DNA from: JBBSWB01 sp038046465
GTDB lineage: Archaea > Nanobdellota > Nanobdellia > Woesearchaeales > GW2011-AR9
Length of the DNA stretch: 25,813 bases
NCBI GenBank assembly: GCA_038046465.1
Contig: JBBSWB010000063.1
Location: 1-25,813, forward strand
Direction: 5' to 3'
Of the stretch, positions 16,599 to 23,888 are shown in pieces (positions within the stretch are counted from its first letter, which is position 1; each line of letters starts with the position of its first letter). The notes under the pieces were generated by a model, which had not been told where the DNA came from, searched no databases, and worked only from the letters and a program-made list of their open reading frames with translations. The translations under genes and the position numbers were made by a program.

Positions 16599-17948
16599 TT
16601 AAAATAATTCTAATTGTGTTCGGTATATGTCAGATAAAAACATAATTGATGGTTTTATATCTCCATCTTTTGATTGTCTCAAAGCGCTATAATATTTATG
16701 TTTTTCATCATTATAAATAATTATTGGGAAGAAAGCATGCTTAATTAATATAAAATTTAAAATTAATCTCGAAACCCTGCCATTACCATCTGAGAAAGGG
16801 TGGATATACACAAACTGATTATGAAAAATACTTGCTAATACAAAGGGGTGGAGTTTCTTTTCATATTCTGAGTACCATTTTATAAGATCTTTAAGCCTTT
16901 CATCTACAAACTGAACCGGCGTAGTATTATCTACAAGGGCACCATTTGAATCTATGATACAATTTTCTTCGGTTTTGTAGCTTCCCGCATTCTCATCAAT
17001 TCCTTGCTGAGTGATTGAGTGAAGTAATTTTATAAATTCCAAAGTCAGTTCGTGTGCTGTATCAAATATTTTTTCAATTGCTTTTTTTGAGTTTTCGGTT
17101 TCTAGGATATCTTTTTTTTCTTTTTTAATCCCTTCCCAGCCTTTCGTAAGCCCGGTCATTACTTCTTCAAAAGTGAGAGCATTTCCTTCTATTTTATCTG
17201 TATTGTAAACATATTTTATTTTCCATTCATTTATCTTTTTGGTTATCTCAAAGGGATTGGTAAATCGCTTGAGCTTCTCTTTAGTTAAGATATCAATGAT
17301 TACAGTTTCGGTTGATTCAAGATTTTTAAATTTGTTTAAGATAAAGTCTTTCCCTTCCAGGTAATACTGCATATTCAGCTTTGCTAATTCCTGCTGGTTA
17401 TCATCAGTAAGATGAGCTTGTTTTCCGGTAAAGGCAGAAAAGTGTTTTATGATATGATTTTTAAAAGAATCTTCATCAAAATTAAGTTTTATATCGAAAA
17501 AAGATAGTAGTTTTTTCACTGGTTCTTCCCAAGAGCGAATGAAATAAATATCACTGTTGCCTTCTCTGGTGGTGTGGATTATTCTTGTTTTTCTGGCAAT
17601 ATCCCTGATCTTTTTTAGATTATGTTGTGGGAGTTGATGTGCTTTTAGTAAAGGGTTGGTGCTGAATTTTTCTAAGATTCGCTTAGTATGAATGCCAAAC
17701 AGGATATCTGCATTATTCCCAAACAAATTTAACAGAAATTTTATTATTTTTACTTTTTCATTATTTTCGTTTAGTTTGTAAGTTCCTCTACTTTCTTTAG
17801 CTAAAAAATTTTGTTCCGCCAATCTTCTTAAATAGGGATAAACGCCCTCCCTAAACTTAAGGTTAAGAAGCGTAGCTAACTCATCCGGGCTAAATTCTGA
17901 TTTATTAGTTCTGCATATTTTTATTAATAATTGTATTTCTTTATTCAT
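16599..17948 (-). CDS. Fic-domain AMP-transferase with N-terminal winged helix
   Basis: Fic enzymes transfer AMP from ATP to target proteins. The 449 residues contain the complete motif H383-P-F-S-D-G-N-G-R-V-S-R394. A T-D-K-I-E-G-N segment (250-256) before the core fits the inhibitory motif (S/T-x-x-x-E-G/N) of class II Fic proteins, so activity is probably self-restrained. Residues 1 to about 60 look like a winged-helix DNA-binding domain, suggesting self-regulation. Middle residues about 85-150 are not assigned. It sits between hsdS and hsdR, a place where Fic genes are known to occur in type I loci, and has its own promoter. It could be a backup toxin or a modulator of the restriction system. 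Confidence 0.9.
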   Translation of the reverse strand: MNKEIQLLIKICRTNKSEFSPDELATLLNLKFREGVYPYLRRLAEQNFLAKESRGTYKLNENNEKVKIIKFLLNLFGNNADILFGIHTKRILEKFSTNPLLKAHQLPQHNLKKIRDIARKTRIIHTTREGNSDIYFIRSWEEPVKKLLSFFDIKLNFDEDSFKNHIIKHFSAFTGKQAHLTDDNQQELAKLNMQYYLEGKDFILNKFKNLESTETVIIDILTKEKLKRFTNPFEITKKINEWKIKYVYNTDKIEGNALTFEEVMTGLTKGWEGIKKEKKDILETENSKKAIEKIFDTAHELTLEFIKLLHSITQQGIDENAGSYKTEENCIIDSNGALVDNTTPVQFVDERLKDLIKWYSEYEKKLHPFVLASIFHNQFVYIHPFSDGNGRVSRLILNFILIKHAFFPIIIYNDEKHKYYSALRQSKDGDIKPSIMFLSDIYRTQLELF

Positions 17949-17953
17949 TTTTT

Positions 17954-17986
17954 AGGTATAAAAGTATTACCTATTTATAAAAGTAT
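17954..17986 (-). promoter_or_regulatory. fic promoter with repeated box and palindrome
   Basis: An 11-bp TATA-like sequence (minus strand ATACTTTTATA) occurs twice, at 17957-17967 and 17976-17986, exactly 19 bases apart. The far copy is about 33 bases before the ATG and is the likely TATA box. The near copy lies within a palindrome with arms AGGTA/TACCT (17954-17972), around the expected start of transcription, and could be an operator for the Fic winged helix. Confidence 0.45.
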
Positions 17987-18031
17987 CTATTTTATATTGA
18001 CTAATTAATACTATTTTTAATAGGATTATTA

Positions 18032-19359
18032 TTAATTTAATAGTTTAGCCTCAACAGGAACTCTTATCTTTCCTGACATTAATTTAGGTAAAAGTAGATC
18101 TCTAATCCTTTCTAGATTTCGAGATTCTAAACTAATCGTTATCAATCTTTCAACAATTGGAGACATTATTTTATTCCTATCTTCAAATGCATTTTTATCA
18201 GGAATTATAACTTCTGATTCAGTTAGATTATGCCTTTGAATATGTCCCATTGTTGTAGCTTTCCCTTTTGCAATGTGCCTAAATTTTTGGAGAAAATGCT
18301 TTGTCCAGTAATAATAAAACCATTTTGGATATTCCTTTGAAGAAACTTTGAATAAATGTTGGTTTAATGCACCTTTTCCATTAGTCCATATTTCCACTTC
18401 AAGAGTTCCTGACCAAGAGAACAGAACATCTCCATCTTCAATAATATAATCTTCTGGAATTTCTAAATTTGCTTTTTCTGTTTGGTCGGATATTCCATTT
18501 CTTAACTCTCTTATCTTGATTACTGGCAAATATTCTTCATCTTCTCCAGCAGGATATTTTTGTAATGGCAACCCATTAAGATATTCTGCGATTTCATCTA
18601 GCGGTTTTGTTTGCCAGTTTTCTGGAATGTCATCAATATTAAACCATTTGTTGAATAGAGCCAATCCTATGGCTTCAAGATTTTCTCTTGCTTTATGGTT
18701 AAGTTCTATTTTTGAATCCAAGTCAGAGAGAATTTTGGCAATTCTTTTTTGCTCTTNNNNNNNNNNNNNNNNNNNNNNNNNNNNNNNNNNNNNNNNNNNN
18801 NNNNNNNNNNNNNNNNNNNNNNNNNNNNNNNNNNNNNNNNNNNNNNNNNNNNNNNNAGTTCTATTTTTGAATCCAAGTCAGAGAGAATTTTGGCAATTCT
18901 TTTTTGCTCTTCTATTGAGGGGAAAGCTATTAATCTTTGGGAAATTTCAGGAGCAGTTAACTGATTAACCGCAGAACCAATATATGAAAAATCTAATTTT
19001 ATATTAATAAAACTTGCAAAGAAATAACAAGAAACTTCTTTTTTTGGTTTTAGAACTAATAACCTGACAATAGCGTTAAATGGTTCTCTCCTGCATTCTG
19101 CTCTTCCTACATCCCCTCTCCCAGTTATTGTTATACATTCGGGTTCGTATTGATAGTTTTTAGAAAATCCGTATAATCCTTTATCTTTTAAAGAATTTGA
19201 ATAAACACGATATCTATACTCTTTTGATTTATTCTCTGAAAAATCTATTTTGCTTAAATCTCCTCCGGCAAAAATTTGAAATAAATCTTCAACTTTTTTA
19301 ACTTCCCAATCTTCAGGAATCATTCCTATTTCAGTTTGTTTGAATCTAATTTTCTTCAT
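18032..19359 (-). CDS. hsdS: Type I restriction specificity subunit (HsdS), split by an assembly gap
   Basis: HsdS recognises the two-part DNA target for both methylation and restriction. The upstream half starts M-K-K-I-R-F-K-Q-T-E-I-G-M-I-P-E and holds target domain 1, ending in the central helix E-E-Q-K-R-I-A-K-I-L-S-D-L-D-S-K-I-E. The downstream half repeats D-S-K-I-E-L and continues with the conserved helix, target domain 2 (about I-P-E-N-W to V-I-I-P) and the last helix ending L-L-P-K-L-M-S-G-K-I. A 100-N gap lies between two identical 55-bp copies. Removing the Ns and one copy leaves 1173 bases, in frame, coding for 390 residues, the usual HsdS size. Its start overlaps the AlbA_2 gene stop (ATGA). 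Confidence 0.9.
18702..18756. repeat. 55-bp repeat, left copy at the gap edge
   Basis: Identical over 55 bases to 18857-18911. It ends exactly where the Ns begin, the sign of two overlapping contig ends that were joined with a filler gap rather than merged. Confidence 0.9.
18757..18856. other. Assembly gap (100 Ns)
   Basis: Exactly 100 undetermined bases, a standard gap size of unknown true length. Since the flanking ends overlap by 55 bp, the real gap is probably minus 55 bp, meaning no missing sequence. Confidence 0.95.
18857..18911. repeat. 55-bp repeat, right copy at the gap edge
   Basis: Begins exactly at the last N and matches 18702-18756 base for base. It codes for the central conserved helix of HsdS in the same frame as the left copy. 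Confidence 0.9.
19313..19341. repeat. 29-bp repeat, copy within the hsdS start
   Basis: Identical over 29 bases to 20183-20211. It codes for the K-Q-T-E-I-G-M-I-P-E region at the start of HsdS. Confidence 0.9.
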
Positions 19360-20168
19360 TTTTTAGAAACTTCAAATTTTTTTTGAAAAAATTCTAATTC
19401 TTCTTTTAAGTTCTTAAAATTCATATATTCCTTAGGTTCATCCATCTCTCCAGCACACCAATCATTTAAAACAAACATTAGTTTCTCATAATCATTTAAT
19501 AAGTTATGTTTGCGATAGAAGTGATACAATTGATCTCCGGATAAAAAGATACTATTGCAAGATGTGCTTATTTTGTATCCTACAGTGTTCTGAACGCGCA
19601 ATAGTTTATTTTGCATATTAGCTGAATAATTAATTAGATATTTCAAATTCGCGGATACCAAGAATAAATATTTCTCCTCATCAAAACACGTCCTAAATTT
19701 GCTTTCTAATAAATAATGAGGCATAAACTTAAATTCGGACTGTTCTCTGTAATAATAAACACCATTGTCACATTGTAAAGGTATTTTGGATTTCTCAACA
19801 AATATAACTAAAATGGGTTTGCTTTTGTGCGTATAATGCTTTATCTTGAATATTGGGGGATCCGGAAAGATTTTTTTATCTAATTTTCTCTGGAAAAAAT
19901 TATCTATATCTTTTTTTTCATCCACCCCTAACAGTTTTCCATTTTTATCAAAACCTAATACTAATATTCCTCCATAAGTATTAGCAAAACCAGACATTGC
20001 TCTTTGAGTAGTATTGTTTGTTTCTTCTGGACCAAAACCAGTATTTTCGAAATTCCATTTTTCTTTCCAATCAATATTATACCCCTCTCCTTTTCCATTA
20101 TTAGATTCTATTCGCTTAAACCACTCTTCAGCTTCATCTTGTGACCATTCATTTATTTCTAATTCCAT
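19356..20168 (-). CDS. AlbA_2/Schlafen-like domain protein
   Basis: A 270-residue protein with an AlbA_2 (Schlafen AlbA) domain in about residues 25-150. The signs are D-W-K-E-K-W, then A-M-S-G-F-A-N-T-Y-G-G-I-L-V-L-G-F-D, and later G-V-Y-Y-Y-R-E-Q-S. These domains bind nucleic acid and in some proteins cut tRNA or other RNA. The C-terminal half (about 155-270) is not recognised and looks helical. The gene lies between a 17-codon hsdS-like leader and hsdS proper, and overlaps hsdS by 4 bases. It was probably inserted as cargo. A role as an extra defence effector or regulator is inference. Confidence 0.82.
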   Translation of the reverse strand: MELEINEWSQDEAEEWFKRIESNNGKGEGYNIDWKEKWNFENTGFGPEETNNTTQRAMSGFANTYGGILVLGFDKNGKLLGVDEKKDIDNFFQRKLDKKIFPDPPIFKIKHYTHKSKPILVIFVEKSKIPLQCDNGVYYYREQSEFKFMPHYLLESKFRTCFDEEKYLFLVSANLKYLINYSANMQNKLLRVQNTVGYKISTSCNSIFLSGDQLYHFYRKHNLLNDYEKLMFVLNDWCAGEMDEPKEYMNFKNLKEELEFFQKKFEVSKK

Positions 20169-20172
20169 TTTA

Positions 20173-20226
20173 TTACTTTCCCTCAGGAATCATTCCTATT
20201 TCAGTTTGTTTAAATTTTGATTTCAT
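20173..20226 (-). pseudogene. 17-codon hsdS 5' remnant or leader peptide
   Basis: On the minus strand an ATG opens M-K-S-K-F-K-Q-T-E-I-G-M-I-P-E-G-K and then stops. This is nearly the first 17 residues of HsdS at 19359. An AGAGG lies 4 bases before the ATG, so it is probably translated. It ends 4 bases before the AlbA_2 ATG and supplies its GAGGG ribosome site. It is best explained as the original or duplicated hsdS start, left behind when the AlbA_2 gene was acquired. Confidence 0.8.
20183..20211. repeat. 29-bp repeat, copy before AlbA_2
   Basis: Exact match to 19313-19341, 870 bases away. The two copies bracket the AlbA_2 gene. Confidence 0.9.
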
Positions 20227-20234
20227 TAAGCCTC

Positions 20235-20456
20235 TTATCTGCTCATTTTGGTTTTTTCCCACGCCTCTCTGTACATTTCATCAGGTGTTTTTCCAGTATC
20301 GCTTTGCTTTCGGACATGATTATACCAATACATAAATTCACCCATTTGCTCTTTTAATTCTCTATCATTCTTTGCCTTTGGCTTATTCTTAAAATATTCT
20401 TCCAAAGCCATTTTATATTCCCGAATTGCGGGAATTTCATCCTTTATCATAATCAT
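20235..20456 (-). CDS. 73-aa protein of unknown function
   Basis: A 73-residue charged helical protein. The segment F-M-Y-W-Y-N-H-V-R-K-Q-S-D-T-G-K-T-P near the C-terminus recalls the W-Y-N ... T-P tail of some DDE integrase-type transposases, but the rest does not fit and this could be chance. It overlaps the end of the 127-residue gene by 20 bases (14 if the second ATG is used), so translation is coupled. It forms the last part of the three-gene unknown module in the type I operon. Confidence 0.6.
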   Translation of the reverse strand: MIMIKDEIPAIREYKMALEEYFKNKPKAKNDRELKEQMGEFMYWYNHVRKQSDTGKTPDEMYREAWEKTKMSR

Positions 20457-20820
20457 ACCCCCATTTCTCTAAATCTTTTCTTAAAGAATTTTCTTGTAGG
20501 TCATATACTCCTGTCCAAACATATTCTTTATCCCACTCTGAGAATAATGAAAGATTTTTACTTATGCTCTCAATAAGTGTAGCAGGAGCCAGCGATTTAG
20601 GCGTATGAAAAAATAAAAAGAAGATCGTATCATAAATCTTTATAGTGGGGTCAATAAGACTATGCTTCTTCGATATTGCCCCCAAGTAATTTCGTAATCC
20701 TAGTTTATTTTCTATTATTTTGCCAGAAAGCGTTTTATGAATGTATGCATCTCCTCCTCTACCTACGGAATGAGCAAACTTATACACCATTCTCCCATTT
20801 TTGTCAATTTCTTTTTTCAT
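20437..20820 (-). CDS. 127-aa protein of unknown function
   Basis: A 127-residue protein with no clear known domain. The order of segments (a basic start, G-R-G-G-D-A-Y-I-H-K, a hydrophobic strand I-F-F-L-F-F-H-T-P-K, a helix S-L-A-P-A-T-L-I-E-S-I, then a W/Y-rich V-W-T-G-V-Y-D end) vaguely follows that of IS200/REP-type Y1 transposases, but the HUH metal motif is missing. Its start overlaps the 295-residue gene by 4 bases (ATGA) and its end overlaps the 73-residue gene, so the three are translationally coupled. Confidence 0.65.
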   Translation of the reverse strand: MKKEIDKNGRMVYKFAHSVGRGGDAYIHKTLSGKIIENKLGLRNYLGAISKKHSLIDPTIKIYDTIFFLFFHTPKSLAPATLIESISKNLSLFSEWDKEYVWTGVYDLQENSLRKDLEKWGYDYDKG

Positions 20821-21704
20821 TTTCCGTTATACTTGAAGACATAAACATATTCCTGCTTCTCGACCGGCAGAACTTTAGTTATCGCTTCCTTTAATTCTCT
20901 TTCCGTCTGCCCAGAAGCGATAACTGTATCATCAAATATGGCAAAATATCCGGAATTAACACCGAGTTCAGAGAGTTTCTTGCTCAGCCTTCGCACTTCT
21001 GATTTACCAAGCGTTTGATAATACACTTTCCACAAAGATGGATTCTTTTTAAGCAGCTGATTAATTTCCTTTTCATAATTAAAGCAGGTGTCCCTGTTTC
21101 TGGCATAAGTTTTCATCAATTCTTCGTCAGCATCACTTTTTTCTATAATGGGCTCTTCCAAAGAAGTTAAAATTCCATACTTGCTTTTAGATTCCCTAAA
21201 ACTCATTTCAAAAGAATTTCTGATACTTTTTCCAAAATGAATGTTGTAGGGAACAAAAAGCCCATTGTAAATTATCTTCCCCTTAAAAGGAAGCAAAGTA
21301 GTTTCTAGCATAACCGGGAGATATAGAGCTGGGATCATATCTTCCAAATCATCAATTAGGCTTAAAACTGCATAGGCTTTAGGATTATTGCTTTGTTCAA
21401 AAAATATAGTTCCGTAATCACCATGCTTCATTACCAAAAACTTACTTTTAACTTCTTTTTTCCAACTCTTAACTATCTCTAACTCTTCAGAGCTAAGCTT
21501 AAATCGATTCTCTTTAATAAAAGAATCAATTAGAGAAGAATCTTTATGCACTTTTTCGTGGAGATTAGCTACATTTTCTAATTTTTCTTTTTTGAAATTT
21601 GGCTCTTTTAAATCAGCGATAACTTTAAACTTTTGATTGACATAAAAAAGCAGTGACCAATTCAGTTTGTAAAACAAATCCATGTCTTCTGTTGTTAATT
21701 GCAT
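20817..21704 (-). CDS. 295-aa protein of unknown function
   Basis: A 295-residue cytoplasmic-looking protein. The N-terminal part (about 1-90) is helical (F-Y-K-L-N-W-S-L-L-F-Y-V-N-Q-K). The centre (about 140-200) contains L-P-F-K-G-K-I-I-Y-N-G-L, G-K-S-I-R-N-S-F and G-I-L-T-S-L-E-E-P. I recall similar hypothetical proteins in bacteria but no named family. No membrane segment or clear catalytic motif is seen. A GAGGT ribosome site lies 6 bases before the ATG. It is the first gene of a coupled 295/127/73 set, placed right after a truncated KilA-N gene. Confidence 0.7.
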   Translation of the reverse strand: MQLTTEDMDLFYKLNWSLLFYVNQKFKVIADLKEPNFKKEKLENVANLHEKVHKDSSLIDSFIKENRFKLSSEELEIVKSWKKEVKSKFLVMKHGDYGTIFFEQSNNPKAYAVLSLIDDLEDMIPALYLPVMLETTLLPFKGKIIYNGLFVPYNIHFGKSIRNSFEMSFRESKSKYGILTSLEEPIIEKSDADEELMKTYARNRDTCFNYEKEINQLLKKNPSLWKVYYQTLGKSEVRRLSKKLSELGVNSGYFAIFDDTVIASGQTERELKEAITKVLPVEKQEYVYVFKYNGK

Positions 21705-21723
21705 TTCATTACCTCACTCATTT

Positions 21724-21954
21724 TTATTGTTTCAAAAAGGAGTCGAATTCGACCCCTTTAAAATCCGGGTTGTTTATTTTCTCCCATAAGCCTAAAAATT
21801 CAATGGTGCTTTTGCTTCTAAGCCAGTTTTTGACAACATCTTTGGGTTCATCAGGATTTTTATATCTGGCAATATCTGTTAAAGAAATGTATTCGTCTTG
21901 ATTTTGAGAAAAAATGACTATTTCTTTTCCTTTTACATTGATTATTTTTTTCAT
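21724..21954 (-). pseudogene. Truncated KilA-N domain protein
   Basis: A 76-residue frame that matches the start of KilA-N DNA-binding proteins common in type I loci: K-G-K-E-I-V-I-F then Y-I-S-L-T-D-I-A-R-Y-K and F-L-G-L-W-E-K-I-N-N-P-D-F-K-G-V-E-F-D-S-F. Full-length members run about 250 or more residues, and this one stops at F-L-K-Q in mid-domain. It is probably a remnant cut short where the 295-residue gene joined. It lies 28 bases after hsdM and might still be translated. Confidence 0.75.
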
Positions 21955-21982
21955 ATTTTTATCCGTGTTCTTTTCGATACGG

Positions 21983-23509
21983 TTAACTTATTTTAAACCC
22001 AATCCCTTCCAAATTCTTTTTTATCTCTTCATCTAGCTTCTTACCTTCTTTCAGCTGTTCAGAAAGTTCAGCAGTTAGTCTTTTCATCTTCTCTTCAAAT
22101 GCTTCGTCGTCTTCTGCTTCTTCTTGGATTCCAACATATCTTCCAGGAGTAAGGATAAAATTGTTCTTTTCAACTTCTGAAAGTGAAGCAGACTTGCAAA
22201 AGCCCAGCTCATCTTCATATTTAACCTTATTCTCTCCTCTCCAAGAATGATAAGTAGTAGCTATCTTCTTAATATCTTCATCAGTTAATTCCCTGTGCCT
22301 TCTGTCAATCATTACACCCATATTTCTGGCATCAATAAACAAAATCTGTCCTCTTCTATCCTTAAACGCATGGTCTTTTTTATCTCGTGTAACAAACCAT
22401 AAGCAAGCAGGAATCATTGTATTATAGAATAATTGAGATGGCAAAGCAACCATGCAATCAACCATATCAGATGTAACAATATTCTTCCTTATCTCGCCTT
22501 CATTGGAAGTATTAGATGACATTGAGCCATTTGCCAGAACAAAGCCAGCTACACCAGTAGGATTTAAGTGATGGATAAAATGCTGAACCCACGCAAAATT
22601 TGCATTATTTTTTGGAGGCACTCCAAACTTCCACCTAACATCCTCAGCTAACAATTCGCCATTCCAGTCAGAATCATTAAACGGGGGATTGGCAAGAATA
22701 AAATCAGCTTTCAAATCTTTATGCTGGTCGTCATGGAAAGCATCGCCCCATTTGATATTAGAGTCAATCCCTCTGATAGCCATATTCATTTTACAAAGCT
22801 TCCATGTGGTCTGGTTGCTTTCTTGTCCATAAACAGAAATGTCTTTTATTTTTCCGCCATGTGCTTCAACAAATTTTTCTGATTGAACAAACATACCGCC
22901 TGAGCCACAGCATGGATCAAAGATTCTTCCTTTGTATGGCTCTAACATCTCAGTTAAGAGTTTAACAATAGAACGAGGAGTATAGAACTGCCCGCCTTTC
23001 TTTCCTTCAGCAGAGGCAAATTCCCCTAAAAAGTATTCATACACTCTTCCAAGAATGTCTTTACTTCGGTTTTCCTTATCTCCTAAACCAATCGTGCCAA
23101 TTAAATCAATCAATTCCCCCAATCTTTGTTTGTTTAATCCTGGACGAGCATAATTCTTTGGAAGAACTCCTTTAAGTGAGGGATTGTCTCTTTCAATAAT
23201 ATCCATAGCTTCATCAAGAAATTTTCCAATCTCTGGCTTTTTAGCATTGGCTTGAAGATGCTCCCATCTTGCTTCTTTTGGAACAAAGAAAATTCTCCTT
23301 GAAACATACTCATCAACATCTTCTGGATCTGAATCCTTCTCTTTTTTCAGTTTTTCATAAACTTCAGTAAACGCGTCAGAAATATATTTTAAGAAAATCA
23401 ATCCTAAAACAACGTGCTTGTATTCAGCAGCATCCATATTGCTCCTTAATTTATCAGCAGAAGACCATAATTTCTGTTCAAAACCTAAATTAGCGCCATT
23501 ATTTGACAT
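21983..23509 (-). CDS. hsdM: Type I DNA adenine methyltransferase subunit (HsdM)
   Basis: HsdM methylates adenine in the target chosen by HsdS, using S-adenosylmethionine, and protects host DNA. The 508 residues have the N-terminal HsdM helical domain (about 8-140), SAM-binding motif I D198-P-C-C-G-S-G-G-M-F207 and catalytic motif IV N274-P-P-F277. The Q-F-Y-T-P-R segment (174-179) is family-typical. The C-terminal part ends in a coiled region that pairs with HsdS. Length and motifs are intact. It opens the operon and is preceded by a TATA box, a palindrome and a purine-rich stretch. Unusually, about 2.6 kb of other genes separate it from hsdS. Confidence 0.96.
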   Translation of the reverse strand: MSNNGANLGFEQKLWSSADKLRSNMDAAEYKHVVLGLIFLKYISDAFTEVYEKLKKEKDSDPEDVDEYVSRRIFFVPKEARWEHLQANAKKPEIGKFLDEAMDIIERDNPSLKGVLPKNYARPGLNKQRLGELIDLIGTIGLGDKENRSKDILGRVYEYFLGEFASAEGKKGGQFYTPRSIVKLLTEMLEPYKGRIFDPCCGSGGMFVQSEKFVEAHGGKIKDISVYGQESNQTTWKLCKMNMAIRGIDSNIKWGDAFHDDQHKDLKADFILANPPFNDSDWNGELLAEDVRWKFGVPPKNNANFAWVQHFIHHLNPTGVAGFVLANGSMSSNTSNEGEIRKNIVTSDMVDCMVALPSQLFYNTMIPACLWFVTRDKKDHAFKDRRGQILFIDARNMGVMIDRRHRELTDEDIKKIATTYHSWRGENKVKYEDELGFCKSASLSEVEKNNFILTPGRYVGIQEEAEDDEAFEEKMKRLTAELSEQLKEGKKLDEEIKKNLEGIGFKIS

Positions 23510-23559
23510 TTTTCTCTTCTCTAATCCTAATGAATACTTTCCCCATTTAATACATAATA

Positions 23560-23577
23560 AGCTCGTTTATATGAGCT
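23560..23577 (-). promoter_or_regulatory. Palindrome between hsdM TATA box and start site
   Basis: AGCTC and GAGCT arms with an 8-base AT-rich centre lie between the TATA box (23585-23592) and the expected transcription start near 23562. A repressor bound there would block initiation. No candidate repressor is certain, though the Fic winged helix is encoded in the same operon. Confidence 0.4.
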
Positions 23578-23584
23578 AATCTTT

Positions 23585-23592
23585 TTTATAAA
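23585..23592 (-). promoter_or_regulatory. TATA box for hsdM
   Basis: TTTATAAA on both strands, in the minus-strand context ACATTTATAAAAAAG. It gives an expected 5' leader of about 53 bases, unlike the leaderless genes elsewhere in the window. Confidence 0.5.
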
Positions 23593-23606
23593 TGTTCCGT
23601 ATTTTT

Positions 23607-23731
23607 GTATGTATTTAGTTAAGTGAGTGAGCAGTGCCAATGGAGGCGCACGGCATCCAAAAATTAAGTATAAACTCAGATGCCGTAATCGCGCCGTGCC
23701 CTGCTCACCAAGAACGTAACTAAATACGTAC
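23607..23731. repeat. Complex GC-rich inverted repeat, possible ncRNA or small mobile element
   Basis: Four nested stems: 23607-23621 with 23717-23731 (15 pairs including wobbles), 23627-23634 with 23701-23708 (8 bp), 23645-23649 with 23691-23695 (5 bp) and 23650-23657 with 23679-23686 (8 bp), around a 21-base AT-rich loop. The inner 82 bases are about 54% G+C, far above the surroundings. It could be a structured RNA, a MITE-like element or an island border. No TTCGA T-loop or other tRNA sign is present. Confidence 0.6.
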
Positions 23732-23888
23732 GTATTTTTTAGGAAAATTATTTGAATTTCCTTTTTACTTTAACCATTTATAGTAAATTTAAGTAAAAAA
23801 ATAACATTGCTCTAACAAGCTAGAATGAACAAAACTAACTTAAGAGTTATTTTTACTATTCTGCCTACGATTTTATAAAAACCAACAT

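Larger units (their letters stand above)
23510..23888. other. 379-bp intergenic region upstream of hsdM
   Basis: No gene is visible here. It holds the hsdM promoter and a palindrome (23560-23577), then a complex GC-rich inverted repeat (23607-23731), then AT-rich sequence leading to the S-layer stop codon. A minor hairpin (GGAAA/TTTCC, 23742-23761) and T-rich stretches on the minus strand after 23889 may end the S-layer transcript. Confidence 0.7.

Noticed and set aside
18516..18968. Plus-strand open frames across the N gap
   Set aside because: They depend on translating Ns and lie opposite hsdS.
23627..23714. A possible tRNA, since GAGCAG pairs with CTGCTC followed by ACCA
   Set aside because: No TTCGA-type T-loop, no regular D- and anticodon-arm spacing on either strand, and the inner stems fit a long hairpin better.
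23607..23731. An integron attC site (a GTTAAGT matching GTTRRRY is present)
   Set aside because: The partner RYYYAAC box is missing at the other end and no integron integrase is present.
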